This document shows, one piece after another, positions 8,365 through 15,987 of a stretch of DNA of 25,252 nucleotides. Within the stretch, counting starts at the first letter, position 1, and every line of letters starts with the position of its first letter. The translations under genes were made by a program, and so were the position numbers. The notes beneath the pieces are model-generated. The model made no database searches, had not been told where the DNA came from, and saw only the letters and a program-made list of their open reading frames with translations. The DNA is from an uncultured Opitutia bacterium (GTDB lineage Bacteria; Verrucomicrobiota; Verrucomicrobiia; Opitutales; UBA953), in assembly GCA_903910245.1 (NCBI GenBank), contig CAIVYX010000140.1, forward strand, positions 1-25,252. Reading direction: 5' to 3'.

Positions 8365-9192
8365 TTAGCTGGTCGGATTGGAACCCTTGTCCTTGGCGTG
8401 GCGAGCCCTTTTGCGGGACAGGAACCCGTCGGCGCGGGGTTGGGGCGTGGAGGCGAACCAGGCGATGGCCAAGGGGGCGATCTCGGAAAGGGACAGGCCG
8501 GGCTGGCTGACGAGGCCCGGGAAGCGGTAGCAATGTTCGACGCGCGGTTGGATGTCTGCGTCGAGTTTTCCTCCAGGGATGAGTAGGGCGAGGTGACGGC
8601 CCGGGACGCGGACCGGCACGGCGAGGTCGATTTTGCGACCGATGTCTGGCGAGAGGGCGACGACGCAGCAACGGTCCTCAACGAGCCTTAGGAGTCCACC
8701 GAGGGCAGCTGCGCGCATGAGACGAAGCTGCTCCATGGCGCCGCGGGAGAGGTTCCAGGCTTCCGGATGGAAGGAGAGCTTCTCGGTGCCGCCGGAGAGC
8801 AGGAGGCGCTTCAGGCCAAAGGCGGCCATGGAGCGGGCGATTGCGGCGAGGTCGGCTGCGTCGGTGACGCCGTCGGCGATGACGATACTTTCGCGGGATT
8901 CGCGCCATTCGGCGAAGTCGGAGATGCGGGCCAGACCGAAGTCGGGGCGCATGGTGAGAGCGCAAACGTCGTCGCAGGGACCTTCGGCCGTCTGGACGAG
9001 CTCGAGCGGGCCGACGATGCGGGTCTTAACGCCGAGTTCGGCGAAAGCGGCATCGTATTCGGCAAGGTTCGGCGCAAACGCGGCTGTGGCGACGACCTCG
9101 CGCAACGCTTTGGGGTGGTGCTTGAGGCAGGCGAGCAGCGCGGCGATGCCCCGGATGACCAGGCGGTTGGGATGGGGGTCGTTGGTATTCAC
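8365..9192 (-). CDS. Degenerate SpoU/TrmH-like (SPOUT) RNA methyltransferase homologue
   Basis: A 275-residue protein with the pattern of the SpoU branch of SPOUT methyltransferases, which methylate ribose 2'-OH in rRNA or tRNA using S-adenosylmethionine. The IVIADGVTDAADLAAIARSM segment (near 102-121) matches SpoU motif 1, although the usual arginine and asparagine are changed. LLIPGG...YRFPG and SQPGLSLSEIAPLAIAWF (near 207-245) correspond to motifs 2 and 3 that form the knot. The canonical glycine-glutamate and serine-leucine-asparagine signatures are altered, so catalysis is uncertain. Translation starts at GTG 9192, whose last bases overlap the upstream TGA (GTGA), so it is coupled to the DUF5069 gene. 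The C-terminus is a short basic tail. Confidence 0.68.
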   Translation of the reverse strand: MNTNDPHPNRLVIRGIAALLACLKHHPKALREVVATAAFAPNLAEYDAAFAELGVKTRIVGPLELVQTAEGPCDDVCALTMRPDFGLARISDFAEWRESRESIVIADGVTDAADLAAIARSMAAFGLKRLLLSGGTEKLSFHPEAWNLSRGAMEQLRLMRAAALGGLLRLVEDRCCVVALSPDIGRKIDLAVPVRVPGRHLALLIPGGKLDADIQPRVEHCYRFPGLVSQPGLSLSEIAPLAIAWFASTPQPRADGFLSRKRARHAKDKGSNPTS

Positions 9193-9662
9193 AGAATGCG
9201 TCCTTCGTCGAAGTCGATCATGTCCGCGAAGGAGATCACATCGGTGCGTTGTTCGGCGGCCATCTTGAGTTTGGTGCTTTCGAGGACTTCGCGGCCCATC
9301 ACGCTCATGCCTTTCTGGACCAGTTCACGGTTCCAGACGGCCACGCGGAGGTCAGCGGGAAAAAGGGTTTTCAGGCGGATATCGAGTTCGGCTTCGGTCT
9401 GCGTCTCGCGGACGCAGGCGATGACCTGCTCGGGGTCCACGCCCAAGTGGAGGCAAAGGAAGCGATCAAAACCCTTGCAGAAATTTCGTTGATAGGACTT
9501 TGGCAATTCGCCCTTCAGGTGCTTGCGAATTTTAGCGAGAAAGCGGGGCAGGTGGAGCAGGCCGGTTGCCGAATGAGGGATGTAAGCCGACGGAAGGTCG
9601 TAGCAGATCTCGCCGGTGACTTCGGAAAAGCCGTTAGGGCGAGGGGTGGAGGGTGTGGTCAT
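9189..9662 (-). CDS. DUF5069 family protein
   Basis: A 157-residue soluble protein. The segment LPRFLAKIRKHLKGELP, then FCKGFDRFLCLHLGVDPEQVI, matches the layout of DUF5069 proteins (an LPR..K.R segment, then an FD.FL...LG.D segment), a family common in Verrucomicrobiota and Planctomycetota with no established function that I know of. Its ATG overlaps the TGA of the upstream lipoprotein gene (ATGA), and its own stop overlaps the GTG start of the SpoU-like gene, so it is translationally coupled on both sides inside the mla operon. No catalytic motif stands out. Confidence 0.78.
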   Translation of the reverse strand: MTTPSTPRPNGFSEVTGEICYDLPSAYIPHSATGLLHLPRFLAKIRKHLKGELPKSYQRNFCKGFDRFLCLHLGVDPEQVIACVRETQTEAELDIRLKTLFPADLRVAVWNRELVQKGMSVMGREVLESTKLKMAAEQRTDVISFADMIDFDEGRIL

Positions 9663-10285
9663 TTCGACGAGGAGGCGGCGGGTAGGAGCTTGGCAATTTC
9701 GGCCGAGATAGCAGCAATGTTTGCAGATTGGGCCTGCTCGAAAGCAGTCGGGGAACGCTCGATCAGTGGGTGGGAGTGCGAAAGCGTCTTGGTTGCGAGG
9801 AGGGTTCCGTCGGATTTTTCGAGGCGGAATGTAAGCTGCAAGATGGCGGTATCCGTATTCGGCGCCGTGCCCGGGATGGAGAAAATTGAGCGAACTGTTC
9901 CCGCAGGGATGAAAATCTCCATCTTGTCGATAGTCAGCAGCAGGAGGAGGTGTTCTTCGGCCGGCGACTGCATCGAAGAGGGTAACCCGGTCAGCGAGGT
10001 GAGGTGGCGGCCGACGGCTTCGGGGACGGCGCGGTCGAGCGGAGAGATCCAGCGGTGAGCGTCTTCGATGCGCACCCAGCCCGTGTCGTCGATGAGTACG
10101 ACGTTGGGACGGCGGAGGGCTGAAGGGATAATCGCGCGAGGGACGAACACGGTCGGTCCGGAGCGCGTGGTGACGGCGGCCGGCGAGGCGAGCTGGTGGA
10201 AGGTGACCGCTTCGCTCTTCTTATCGAAGATGATGCAACCGCTTAGAAGTAAGGTCAGGCTAAGCAGTAGGGCGCGGGATTTCAT
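9659..10285 (-). CDS. ABC-transport auxiliary lipoprotein (PqiC/ABC_trans_aux type)
   Basis: A 208-residue lipoprotein: basic start, hydrophobic stretch and the lipobox LSGC with the lipidated cysteine at C17, so it should be anchored to a membrane and face the periplasm. The body resembles the auxiliary lipoproteins (YmbA/PqiC-like) encoded next to MCE-type ABC transporters, with a WISPLDRAVPEAVGRHL segment near residues 79-95. It probably helps bridge the inner-membrane MCE ring to the outer membrane. Its ATG overlaps the TGA of the MCE gene, giving a fixed one-to-one coupling. Context and length support the call strongly; sequence similarity within this family is low by nature. Confidence 0.82.
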   Translation of the reverse strand: MKSRALLLSLTLLLSGCIIFDKKSEAVTFHQLASPAAVTTRSGPTVFVPRAIIPSALRRPNVVLIDDTGWVRIEDAHRWISPLDRAVPEAVGRHLTSLTGLPSSMQSPAEEHLLLLLTIDKMEIFIPAGTVRSIFSIPGTAPNTDTAILQLTFRLEKSDGTLLATKTLSHSHPLIERSPTAFEQAQSANIAAISAEIAKLLPAASSSK

Positions 10286-11316
10286 TTAGCGGCCGGCTCC
10301 TCCTTGGGCTTCGCATCTTTAGAAGGCGACTTGCTGCGACCCTGAATAATCGTCTCAGGGTTACGTTCGATGAAATCTGCGAGCGAGCGGATTGCCTGGG
10401 CTGCTTCCGAGACGTCGGCCAGTGCTTGGTCGAGGTCTCGGCGGGCCGGTGAGCCTGGCTTGGTGAGCGTGCGGAGGTTGTCGGAGGTCTCGTTCAGTCG
10501 CTCGAGGGCCTTGCGACCGGCCGTCACCATCGCTTTAATATCGTCTGTCACCGGGTCGACCTTGCCGCTTAGGCGTTTGACGAGGACGTCGATGCCTTGC
10601 ATCGCGGCGGAGAAGTCGGTGACCGCGCGGGCGATGGCAGGGTCGCCGGTAATCTTCGAAATATTAGAGGAGGCTTGCACCAAGTTACCGTTGATCTTCT
10701 CGAACTCGATCTGCGAAGCGCCTTTATCGATCCGGGTAAGAATCGAATCGACCTTCTTGGTGATTGAGACGAAGTCGATGCGGCTGAGCTGATCGAGCGT
10801 CTGGGCGACAGCCTTGGTCAGCGCGCCGAGGTTGGAAGGCTGCGTCGGGATTTCCGGTATTTCGCCTTTCGGGTCATGCAACTTGTAGGCCGTGTCGGGA
10901 AGGTAATCTAACTCCACGTAAAGCACGCCCGTGATGACCGACTGTTGCTGCAGCTTGGCGCGGAGTCCTTTCTCGATGGAGAGGCGCAGGCCTTGCTTCT
11001 GGAGTAGGGCCTGATCGATACCGCGGCGAGTGAGGAGGTCGGGCGAGAATTCCATGACCACCGGGACGGAGTAGTCTGACGCCGATTGACCCGAGGTGCG
11101 CAGGAGCACCTGGCTGACCTTGCCGATGCTGACGCCGCGGAATTTGACCGGAGCGCCGATATCAAGACCGCTGACCGAATCTTCGAAATAAGCGATTGCC
11201 GCGGGCTTGGCGCCCGTGAAAGAACCGGCCCCCAGCAGGACCACGGCGGCGAGGATGAGCAGGATGCCTCCGACCACAAAGGCCCCGATAAGTGTCATGT
11301 TGGCGGATCTACGCAT
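10282..11316 (-). CDS. mlaD: MlaD/MCE-domain substrate-binding protein
   Basis: Membrane-anchored MCE protein that, by family knowledge, forms a hexameric ring in the periplasm and carries phospholipid between the transporter and the outer membrane. A single N-terminal membrane helix spans about residues 8-31. The MCE domain follows (YFEDSVSGLDIGAPVKFRGVSIG near 43-66). The remaining 200 residues are predominantly helical, ending in a lysine/proline-rich tail. At 344 residues it is much longer than E. coli MlaD (about 180) and closer to long MCE proteins with a helical needle. It starts 2 bases after the mlaF stop, and its end overlaps the lipoprotein start. Confidence 0.92.
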   Translation of the reverse strand: MRRSANMTLIGAFVVGGILLILAAVVLLGAGSFTGAKPAAIAYFEDSVSGLDIGAPVKFRGVSIGKVSQVLLRTSGQSASDYSVPVVMEFSPDLLTRRGIDQALLQKQGLRLSIEKGLRAKLQQQSVITGVLYVELDYLPDTAYKLHDPKGEIPEIPTQPSNLGALTKAVAQTLDQLSRIDFVSITKKVDSILTRIDKGASQIEFEKINGNLVQASSNISKITGDPAIARAVTDFSAAMQGIDVLVKRLSGKVDPVTDDIKAMVTAGRKALERLNETSDNLRTLTKPGSPARRDLDQALADVSEAAQAIRSLADFIERNPETIIQGRSKSPSKDAKPKEEPAAK

Positions 11317-11318
11317 GG

Positions 11319-12077
11319 TCAGTCGAAACGAGCTTGGCTGAAGAAGGCGTGTACCTTCGGCGAATTGCCAGCCTGAAGGAAGCCCTTCGGAGGCCCGTAC
11401 GCGCCCATGGTGCCCGTGTCAGGGTCGAGGTAAACGCAGAAGTCGGCGGTCCGCAGGATGCTGGGAATCTCATGGCTGACTAGGATGATGGTCGTTCCGT
11501 AAGCCTCGCGGAGGCGAAGAATGAGCTCGTCGAGGCGCCCGGAACTCAGCGGGTCGAGGCCGGCACTTGGTTCGTCGAGGAAGATGACGGCCGGGTCAAG
11601 GGCCATGGCGCGGGCGATACCGGCGCGCTTGGCCATGCCCCCGCTGATTTCCGAGGGAAGTTTATCCATGGCATCGGCCAGGCCGACGAGGGCCAGCTTG
11701 TATTCGGCGAGCTGGCGGATGTCCTTGCGGGGAGCCTTGAGGAACTCGCGCATCGGCATCTCGATATTCTCGCGGAGGGTGAGTGAGGAGAACAAGGCGG
11801 CGCCTTGGAAAAGGAAGCCGCTCTGACGCAGGATATCCTGGCGCTCTTGACCATGTGCCTCGGCGAGGTCGACGCCCATGAGCGTGGCCTTACCTCCGAG
11901 CGGATCGTCCAGTCCGCCGAGGGCGCGCATGAGGGTGCTCTTGCCGCAACCGCTGGGCCCGACAATCGCGAGGATCTTCCCGGGAGCCAGCGACAAGTTA
12001 AGCCGATCCATGATCACGGTCTTGCCGTGGCCGATGGCCAAATCCGTGCAGGTGAGGATGTCCGGGGTTTCGCTCAC
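11319..12077 (-). CDS. mlaF: Phospholipid ABC transporter ATP-binding protein MlaF
   Basis: The cytoplasmic ATPase that powers the Mla-type lipid transporter. In 252 residues it has all ABC motifs: Walker A GPSGCGKST (40-48), Q-loop FLFQGAALF near 88-96, a shortened signature ISGGM (144-148) of the MlaF type, Walker B VIFLDEP (164-170) and the switch histidine H202. The start is GTG 12077, whose bases overlap the mlaE stop (GTGA), so the two are translationally coupled. The order mlaE-mlaF-mlaD differs from the mlaF-mlaE-mlaD order of E. coli. Confidence 0.95.
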   Translation of the reverse strand: MSETPDILTCTDLAIGHGKTVIMDRLNLSLAPGKILAIVGPSGCGKSTLMRALGGLDDPLGGKATLMGVDLAEAHGQERQDILRQSGFLFQGAALFSSLTLRENIEMPMREFLKAPRKDIRQLAEYKLALVGLADAMDKLPSEISGGMAKRAGIARAMALDPAVIFLDEPSAGLDPLSSGRLDELILRLREAYGTTIILVSHEIPSILRTADFCVYLDPDTGTMGAYGPPKGFLQAGNSPKVHAFFSQARFD

Positions 12078-13204
12078 AGGTCGAAGAGGTTAAAGATCAC
12101 TGCGAAGATCGCGTCGAAGATCACGATGAAGGTGATACCAAGCACGGCGGCAGAGGTGGCGGCCTCGCCGACGCCGAGGGCCGAGCGCTTGGCGACCGAG
12201 CCGCGATAACATCCGGCCCAAGCGGCGATGAAGCCGAAGGCGATGGACTTGATGAAGCCGACGAGGAAGCTCTTGAAGGTGATGGCCCGGACGGCCTGCG
12301 TCAGGTATTGCTCGATGCTGAGGTCGCCGGCGCAGGCGACAACCATACCCCCGAAGACGCCGATGAAGGTGGCAAAGACACCCAGGAGGGGCACCATCAG
12401 CGTGACGGCTAAGATACGGGGTAAGGCAAGGTACTCGATGGGGTTGATGCCCAAGGCGCGGAGGGCGTCGGTTTCCTGGCTGACGTTCATACTGCCGAGC
12501 TGCGAGGCGAAGGCCGTCGAAGTGCGTCCGCACGCGATGATGCCAGTCATCAGCGCACCCATCTCACGGGTCATGGCGAGAGAGACGAGGTTGGCGACGT
12601 AGACCGTGGCACCGACTTGGCGGAGCTGGATGAGGCCGACGTAGGCCATGATGAGCCCAGTCAGGAAACCGAGGAGGGCCACGATGGGGAGCGCATCGAC
12701 GCCGGCGGTTTGCATTTGGAGCGTGAAGTCGCCCCAATTGACCTTGGCCCGACCGACCAGCATCTTGAGGAAGCCGAGCGCTGTGTGGCCGATATGTTCG
12801 AACGCACGTCCCCAAGAGCCGCCGCTTTCGACGCCCCAATTTCCAAATGTTTCGAGTAAGCCGTCGCGGTCGGACTGGGCGTTCTCGGATGAGGCCTTTT
12901 CGGCCATCTGCACGAGGGACTGCAGGCGGACGGGTAGGGCGGAGAGGTCTAGCTGGCGGATGTTCTTAAAGTGAGCGTAAAGCCATGCTGGGAGCGAAGA
13001 GTCGAAGTCGGTCAGCGCTTCGGCGAGGACTTTGGCCCGATCTCCTTTGATGACGATTTCCGGGAGAGGTTGATCCCGTTTCCAAGAGCCCCCGACGGTG
13101 ACCAAGGCGGTGCCATCGGCCAGGACTTCCGTCCGGGCAAAAGGCAAGCCAGTGGGAGCATGGGACATCTTGACAGTCAAATACTTGGGCGAGCCGATGT
13201 TCAC
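12074..13204 (-). CDS. mlaE: MlaE permease with N-terminal STAS-like domain
   Basis: Inner-membrane permease of the lipid transporter. Residues from about 150 to 376 form the MlaE domain with several membrane helices and the hallmark ETDALRALGINPIEYLALPR near 275-294. The first ~115 residues are a STAS-like domain (FDSSLPAWLYAHF and a following LDLSALPVRLQSL), the role played in E. coli by the separate protein MlaB, so no free MlaB is needed. The reading frame opens at GTG 13204; an in-frame ATG at 13168 (MSHAPTG) is equally plausible and would shorten it by 12 residues. First gene of an eight-gene minus-strand operon, divergent from the LpxR-like gene. Confidence 0.93.
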   Translation of the reverse strand: MNIGSPKYLTVKMSHAPTGLPFARTEVLADGTALVTVGGSWKRDQPLPEIVIKGDRAKVLAEALTDFDSSLPAWLYAHFKNIRQLDLSALPVRLQSLVQMAEKASSENAQSDRDGLLETFGNWGVESGGSWGRAFEHIGHTALGFLKMLVGRAKVNWGDFTLQMQTAGVDALPIVALLGFLTGLIMAYVGLIQLRQVGATVYVANLVSLAMTREMGALMTGIIACGRTSTAFASQLGSMNVSQETDALRALGINPIEYLALPRILAVTLMVPLLGVFATFIGVFGGMVVACAGDLSIEQYLTQAVRAITFKSFLVGFIKSIAFGFIAAWAGCYRGSVAKRSALGVGEAATSAAVLGITFIVIFDAIFAVIFNLFDL

Positions 13205-13206
13205 AA
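13178..13206 (-). promoter_or_regulatory. Weak candidate promoter for the mla operon
   Basis: On the minus strand TTGTGA (13206-13201) and TATTTG (13183-13178) are separated by 17 bases, 9 bases before the ATG at 13168. If used, the transcript would start almost at that ATG, which would favour 13168 over GTG 13204 as the mlaE start. A consensus-like TTGACA also sits on the plus strand at 13170-13175 facing the LpxR-like gene, but no good -10 follows it at the right spacing. Both readings are speculative. Confidence 0.2.
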
Positions 13207-13259
13207 GTCAGAAAGGCGTGGACGACTCCGTGGGGATGCCCTTTGCTGATGTTTCAGAA

Positions 13260-14219
13260 ATGTCGACTTCACGTCTCATGGCCTTTGCCTTGGCCGCTAC
13301 CACCGCCCAGGCCGCCGAAGTCCCCGTTGCTCATACGCCGAGTTCCGCCTGGGTCGTCTCGCTCACGGAAGAGAACGACAAGTTCACGCCCCAAAACAAG
13401 GATCGTTACTATACCCAAGGCATGAAGGTCGCCATCAATCGCGGCGACCACACTTTCTTCTCGCTCACGCAGGAGATTAACACGCCTTCGGACACCTCGA
13501 ATCCGAATCCTTCGCTCGACGACATGCCGTATTCGGGCGCACTTTATGTCGGTTGGGGGTATGGCGCCATCTTGGATCGCGGCGGTCGCCGCGACTGCAT
13601 GTTCTCGGTGGAGGCCAAGCTCGGCATCATCGGGCCTTCGGCAAGCGGCGCGACAATTCAGAATAAATTCCACGACCTCATCGGTACTCCGCAGTCCTCC
13701 GGTTGGGGTACGCAATTGCCCGACGAGCTCTTGCTCAATTTTGATGGCGAGTTCCGCCGTCGCTTCGACCTGGATTCGACCGGCCACGGTTATCGCGACC
13801 TGATCGCCCGCGGCGTCATCGAGATTGGCACCATGCGTACCGCGGTGGTCCTCGGTTCCCAGTTACGCTGGGGCATCAACCTGGACAAATCTTGGGGCCA
13901 CTCCTTCATCCGCCACTCGAATGGCTACGACCCCATTGATGCGCTGAAGGCGACCGAATCCCGCCCGAACTTCTCCTATTGGGCTTTCGTTGATTCCCAA
14001 GTTGAGGTCGTCGTCCGCAATTATGCGACCGACGGTACGAACTTCCGCGAATCGCGTGGCGTCACCCGATCGCCCATCGTGCTACAGTGCGCGGCCGGCA
14101 CGACCTTCCAGGTATCCTCATGCTCCGTGACTTATTTTATCGCAATTCGCACCAAGGAGTTTGAAACGCAGGACGGCGTCCATTTATTCGGAGGTCTCAA
14201 GGGCCAATTCCTTTTCTAA
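13260..14219 (+). CDS. LpxR-like lipid A 3'-O-deacylase (DUF2219)
   Basis: Outer-membrane beta-barrel enzyme that, in the characterised family, removes the 3'-acyloxyacyl group from lipid A. The 319-residue precursor starts with a signal peptide (MSTSRLMAFALAATTAQA, cleavage before AEVP), which is why I chose ATG 13260 over earlier in-frame starts. Family motifs follow in order: the catalytic Asn-Asp pair N39/D40 (EENDKF), DRYYTQG (48-54), MPYSGALYVGW (89-99), GPSASG...QNKFHDLIG (125-142) with the catalytic-type histidine H138, and a GWGTQLPDE segment. The end LFGGLKGQFLF with a terminal aromatic residue fits a barrel protein. It is divergent from the mla operon and leads a plus-strand operon. 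It could modify another lipid if this organism's lipid A differs. Confidence 0.88.
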   Translation: MSTSRLMAFALAATTAQAAEVPVAHTPSSAWVVSLTEENDKFTPQNKDRYYTQGMKVAINRGDHTFFSLTQEINTPSDTSNPNPSLDDMPYSGALYVGWGYGAILDRGGRRDCMFSVEAKLGIIGPSASGATIQNKFHDLIGTPQSSGWGTQLPDELLLNFDGEFRRRFDLDSTGHGYRDLIARGVIEIGTMRTAVVLGSQLRWGINLDKSWGHSFIRHSNGYDPIDALKATESRPNFSYWAFVDSQVEVVVRNYATDGTNFRESRGVTRSPIVLQCAAGTTFQVSSCSVTYFIAIRTKEFETQDGVHLFGGLKGQFLF

Positions 14220-14221
14220 AC

Positions 14222-15145
14222 ATGTCTGCCATCGCCGTCGTCGACGTAGGGTCTAATTCCATTAAGGTCGCCATCGTGGACGATCAGGATCGTCGCGAAC
14301 TCGGTCGGTTGACCGAATCCGTCCGCCTGCAGCAGGACATCAATCCCGGCGACCCGCTTTCGCCTGAGGCCCAGTCCGCCGCCGCCGCCGCGATTGGTCG
14401 TCTGCTGGATTTCGCCCGCACCAAGGGTGCCACGCGTTTCACCGTCCTCGGCACCAGCGCCGTCCGGGAGTGCTCTAATCGTCAGGTCTTCGCTGAAACC
14501 GTGCGCGCGGCCACTGGCGTGCCCCTCACAATCGTTTCCGGCGAGGTCGAGGCTCGTCTGGCTGGCTCGGGCGTGCGCACGGATCCAGCCTACAAGGCGT
14601 ATGCCAACATCCTGGCCTTTGATCTCGGCGGCGGCAGCCTCGAGGTTACGGCCATCCGCGGCCAGCATTACGTGCTGGCCCGCAGTTTCCCTTTAGGTTC
14701 GGTCCGCATGACCAACGGGTATCTGCGGGGCGGAGCGGGGGTCGTCGACGAACTCGATCAGGCATCGATTCGCACCCATCTTATGGGTGTCTTGCAGGCA
14801 ATCATTCCAGCCAACGCGGCCGAAAACTATCTCATTATCGGGGCCGGCGGCGCCTTCGCGGCCGTCGCCCTGCATCTTGAGGCCATCGGTGAGCCTCCAG
14901 TTGGCGGTCGTCTGCCCGTCCTGCGCATCCGAGAGCTTCGCGACCAGATGTGCGCGCTGGATCTAGACGCCCGTCGTAAGATTCCGGGAATCCCGACCGA
15001 CCGCGCCGACATCATGCCCGCGGCGCTCATCACGCTCTGCGTCCTCGCCGACCTGACCGGTGCCGAGGCTTTTCATCTTTCCCATCGTGGCGTCCGTCAT
15101 GGGATGATTGAACTCATGCTCGGACCTTCCAAGGAACATCTCTGA
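14222..15145 (+). CDS. Ppx/GppA-family phosphatase
   Basis: Cytoplasmic enzyme of the exopolyphosphatase / guanosine pentaphosphate phosphatase family (ASKHA fold), which trims polyphosphate or converts pppGpp to ppGpp. In 307 residues it carries the N-terminal phosphate motif DVGSNSIK (8-15), SGEVEAR (106-112) with the catalytic-type glutamate, FDLGGGSLEV (133-142), and near the end IPTDRADIMPAA and a GVRHGMIE segment. It is the short form without the C-terminal HD-like extension of E. coli Ppx. Sequence alone does not decide between polyphosphate and pppGpp. It starts 2 bases after the LpxR-like stop and lies 2 bases before the SCO gene. Confidence 0.92.
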   Translation: MSAIAVVDVGSNSIKVAIVDDQDRRELGRLTESVRLQQDINPGDPLSPEAQSAAAAAIGRLLDFARTKGATRFTVLGTSAVRECSNRQVFAETVRAATGVPLTIVSGEVEARLAGSGVRTDPAYKAYANILAFDLGGGSLEVTAIRGQHYVLARSFPLGSVRMTNGYLRGGAGVVDELDQASIRTHLMGVLQAIIPANAAENYLIIGAGGAFAAVALHLEAIGEPPVGGRLPVLRIRELRDQMCALDLDARRKIPGIPTDRADIMPAALITLCVLADLTGAEAFHLSHRGVRHGMIELMLGPSKEHL

Positions 15146-15147
15146 AC

Positions 15148-15987
15148 ATGAACCGAGTCCTCTTCCTTTTCCTGGCCGTGGTCGGACTTTCCGCCGCCAC
15201 CGAGACGGGGAAGGTCGTCTCCGTCGCCGCTGACGGCTGGGCGAAGATCGTCCATGCGGATGGTTCGACGAACTTTCTTCGCCGCTTCTCCGAGGGTGAC
15301 CGCAAAGTGGGCTGGGTCGGTCGGACCGTCCGCTACGAGGTCGTGACCGAAGCCACCGAGACTCAGGCCCGCGGGATTGTCTCGGCCGACGTCGAGGAAC
15401 TTCGCCAGGTTGCGGAAGTCACGGATACGCTGCGCCGCGAGACAGCCGATAAGGGGCGTATGGTCACGCGCATGCCGAACGAACTCATGCCAAATATGGC
15501 GCTCTGGGATCAGGCTGGCCGTTTGGTCAAGAAGAAGGATTTTCTGGGTCATCCGCTCGCGTTGAACTTCGTCTTCACCAGCTGCCGGGTCGCCCGCATG
15601 TGCCCCGCCTCCACCAGCTGCATGAAGCAGCTTGGGGATGCGCTGACGAGGATGCCTGGCGCCGCTGATGTCCGCCTGTTGACCATTACTTTCGACCCCG
15701 AGACGGACACCCCTGGCGTGTTGCGCACTTATGCTGACGGTTATGGCATCGATCATGAACGTCACCGCTTCCTGACCGGTGATGCCGGCCAGATTAAGGA
15801 CCTCATGCGCCATTACGGTATCCAGACGCTGCGCGATGACGGCACTATCGTCCATAACGCCGCCCTGATCGTGATCAGTCCCGAGGGTCGTATTACTTAT
15901 CGCAGCGAAGGGGCGTCGTTCGCCGCCGAAGATGTCGCTGCTCGGCTGCTCAAACTTTCCGGCACCGCCGGTACGAAAACCCGATGA
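15148..15987 (+). CDS. SCO1/SenC-family copper protein
   Basis: A 279-residue thioredoxin-fold protein with an N-terminal signal peptide (about residues 1-17), hence periplasmic. SCO proteins bind copper and deliver it to cytochrome c oxidase or act as thiol reductases. The metal-site cysteines are C146 and C152 in FTSCRVARMCPAS, spaced C-x5-C instead of the usual C-x3-C, and the third ligand H236 lies in DGTIVHNAALIV. A third cysteine, C158, is nearby. Residues 20-110 form an additional N-terminal region of unclear fold (TGKVVSVAADGWAKIVHADG). It overlaps the next gene by ATGA, suggesting both work together. Confidence 0.88.
   Translation: MNRVLFLFLAVVGLSAATETGKVVSVAADGWAKIVHADGSTNFLRRFSEGDRKVGWVGRTVRYEVVTEATETQARGIVSADVEELRQVAEVTDTLRRETADKGRMVTRMPNELMPNMALWDQAGRLVKKKDFLGHPLALNFVFTSCRVARMCPASTSCMKQLGDALTRMPGAADVRLLTITFDPETDTPGVLRTYADGYGIDHERHRFLTGDAGQIKDLMRHYGIQTLRDDGTIVHNAALIVISPEGRITYRSEGASFAAEDVAARLLKLSGTAGTKTR

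Noticed and set aside
7717..8586. 289-codon plus-strand frame across two minus-strand genes
   Set aside because: Spans the junction of two coupled minus-strand genes and has low-complexity composition typical of a shadow frame.
13170..13175. Perfect TTGACA on the plus strand
   Set aside because: No acceptable -10 hexamer at 16-18 bases, so not called as a promoter on its own.
13098..13259. Upstream extension of the LpxR-like gene
   Set aside because: It would overlap mlaE on the other strand and put 54 residues before a good signal peptide.
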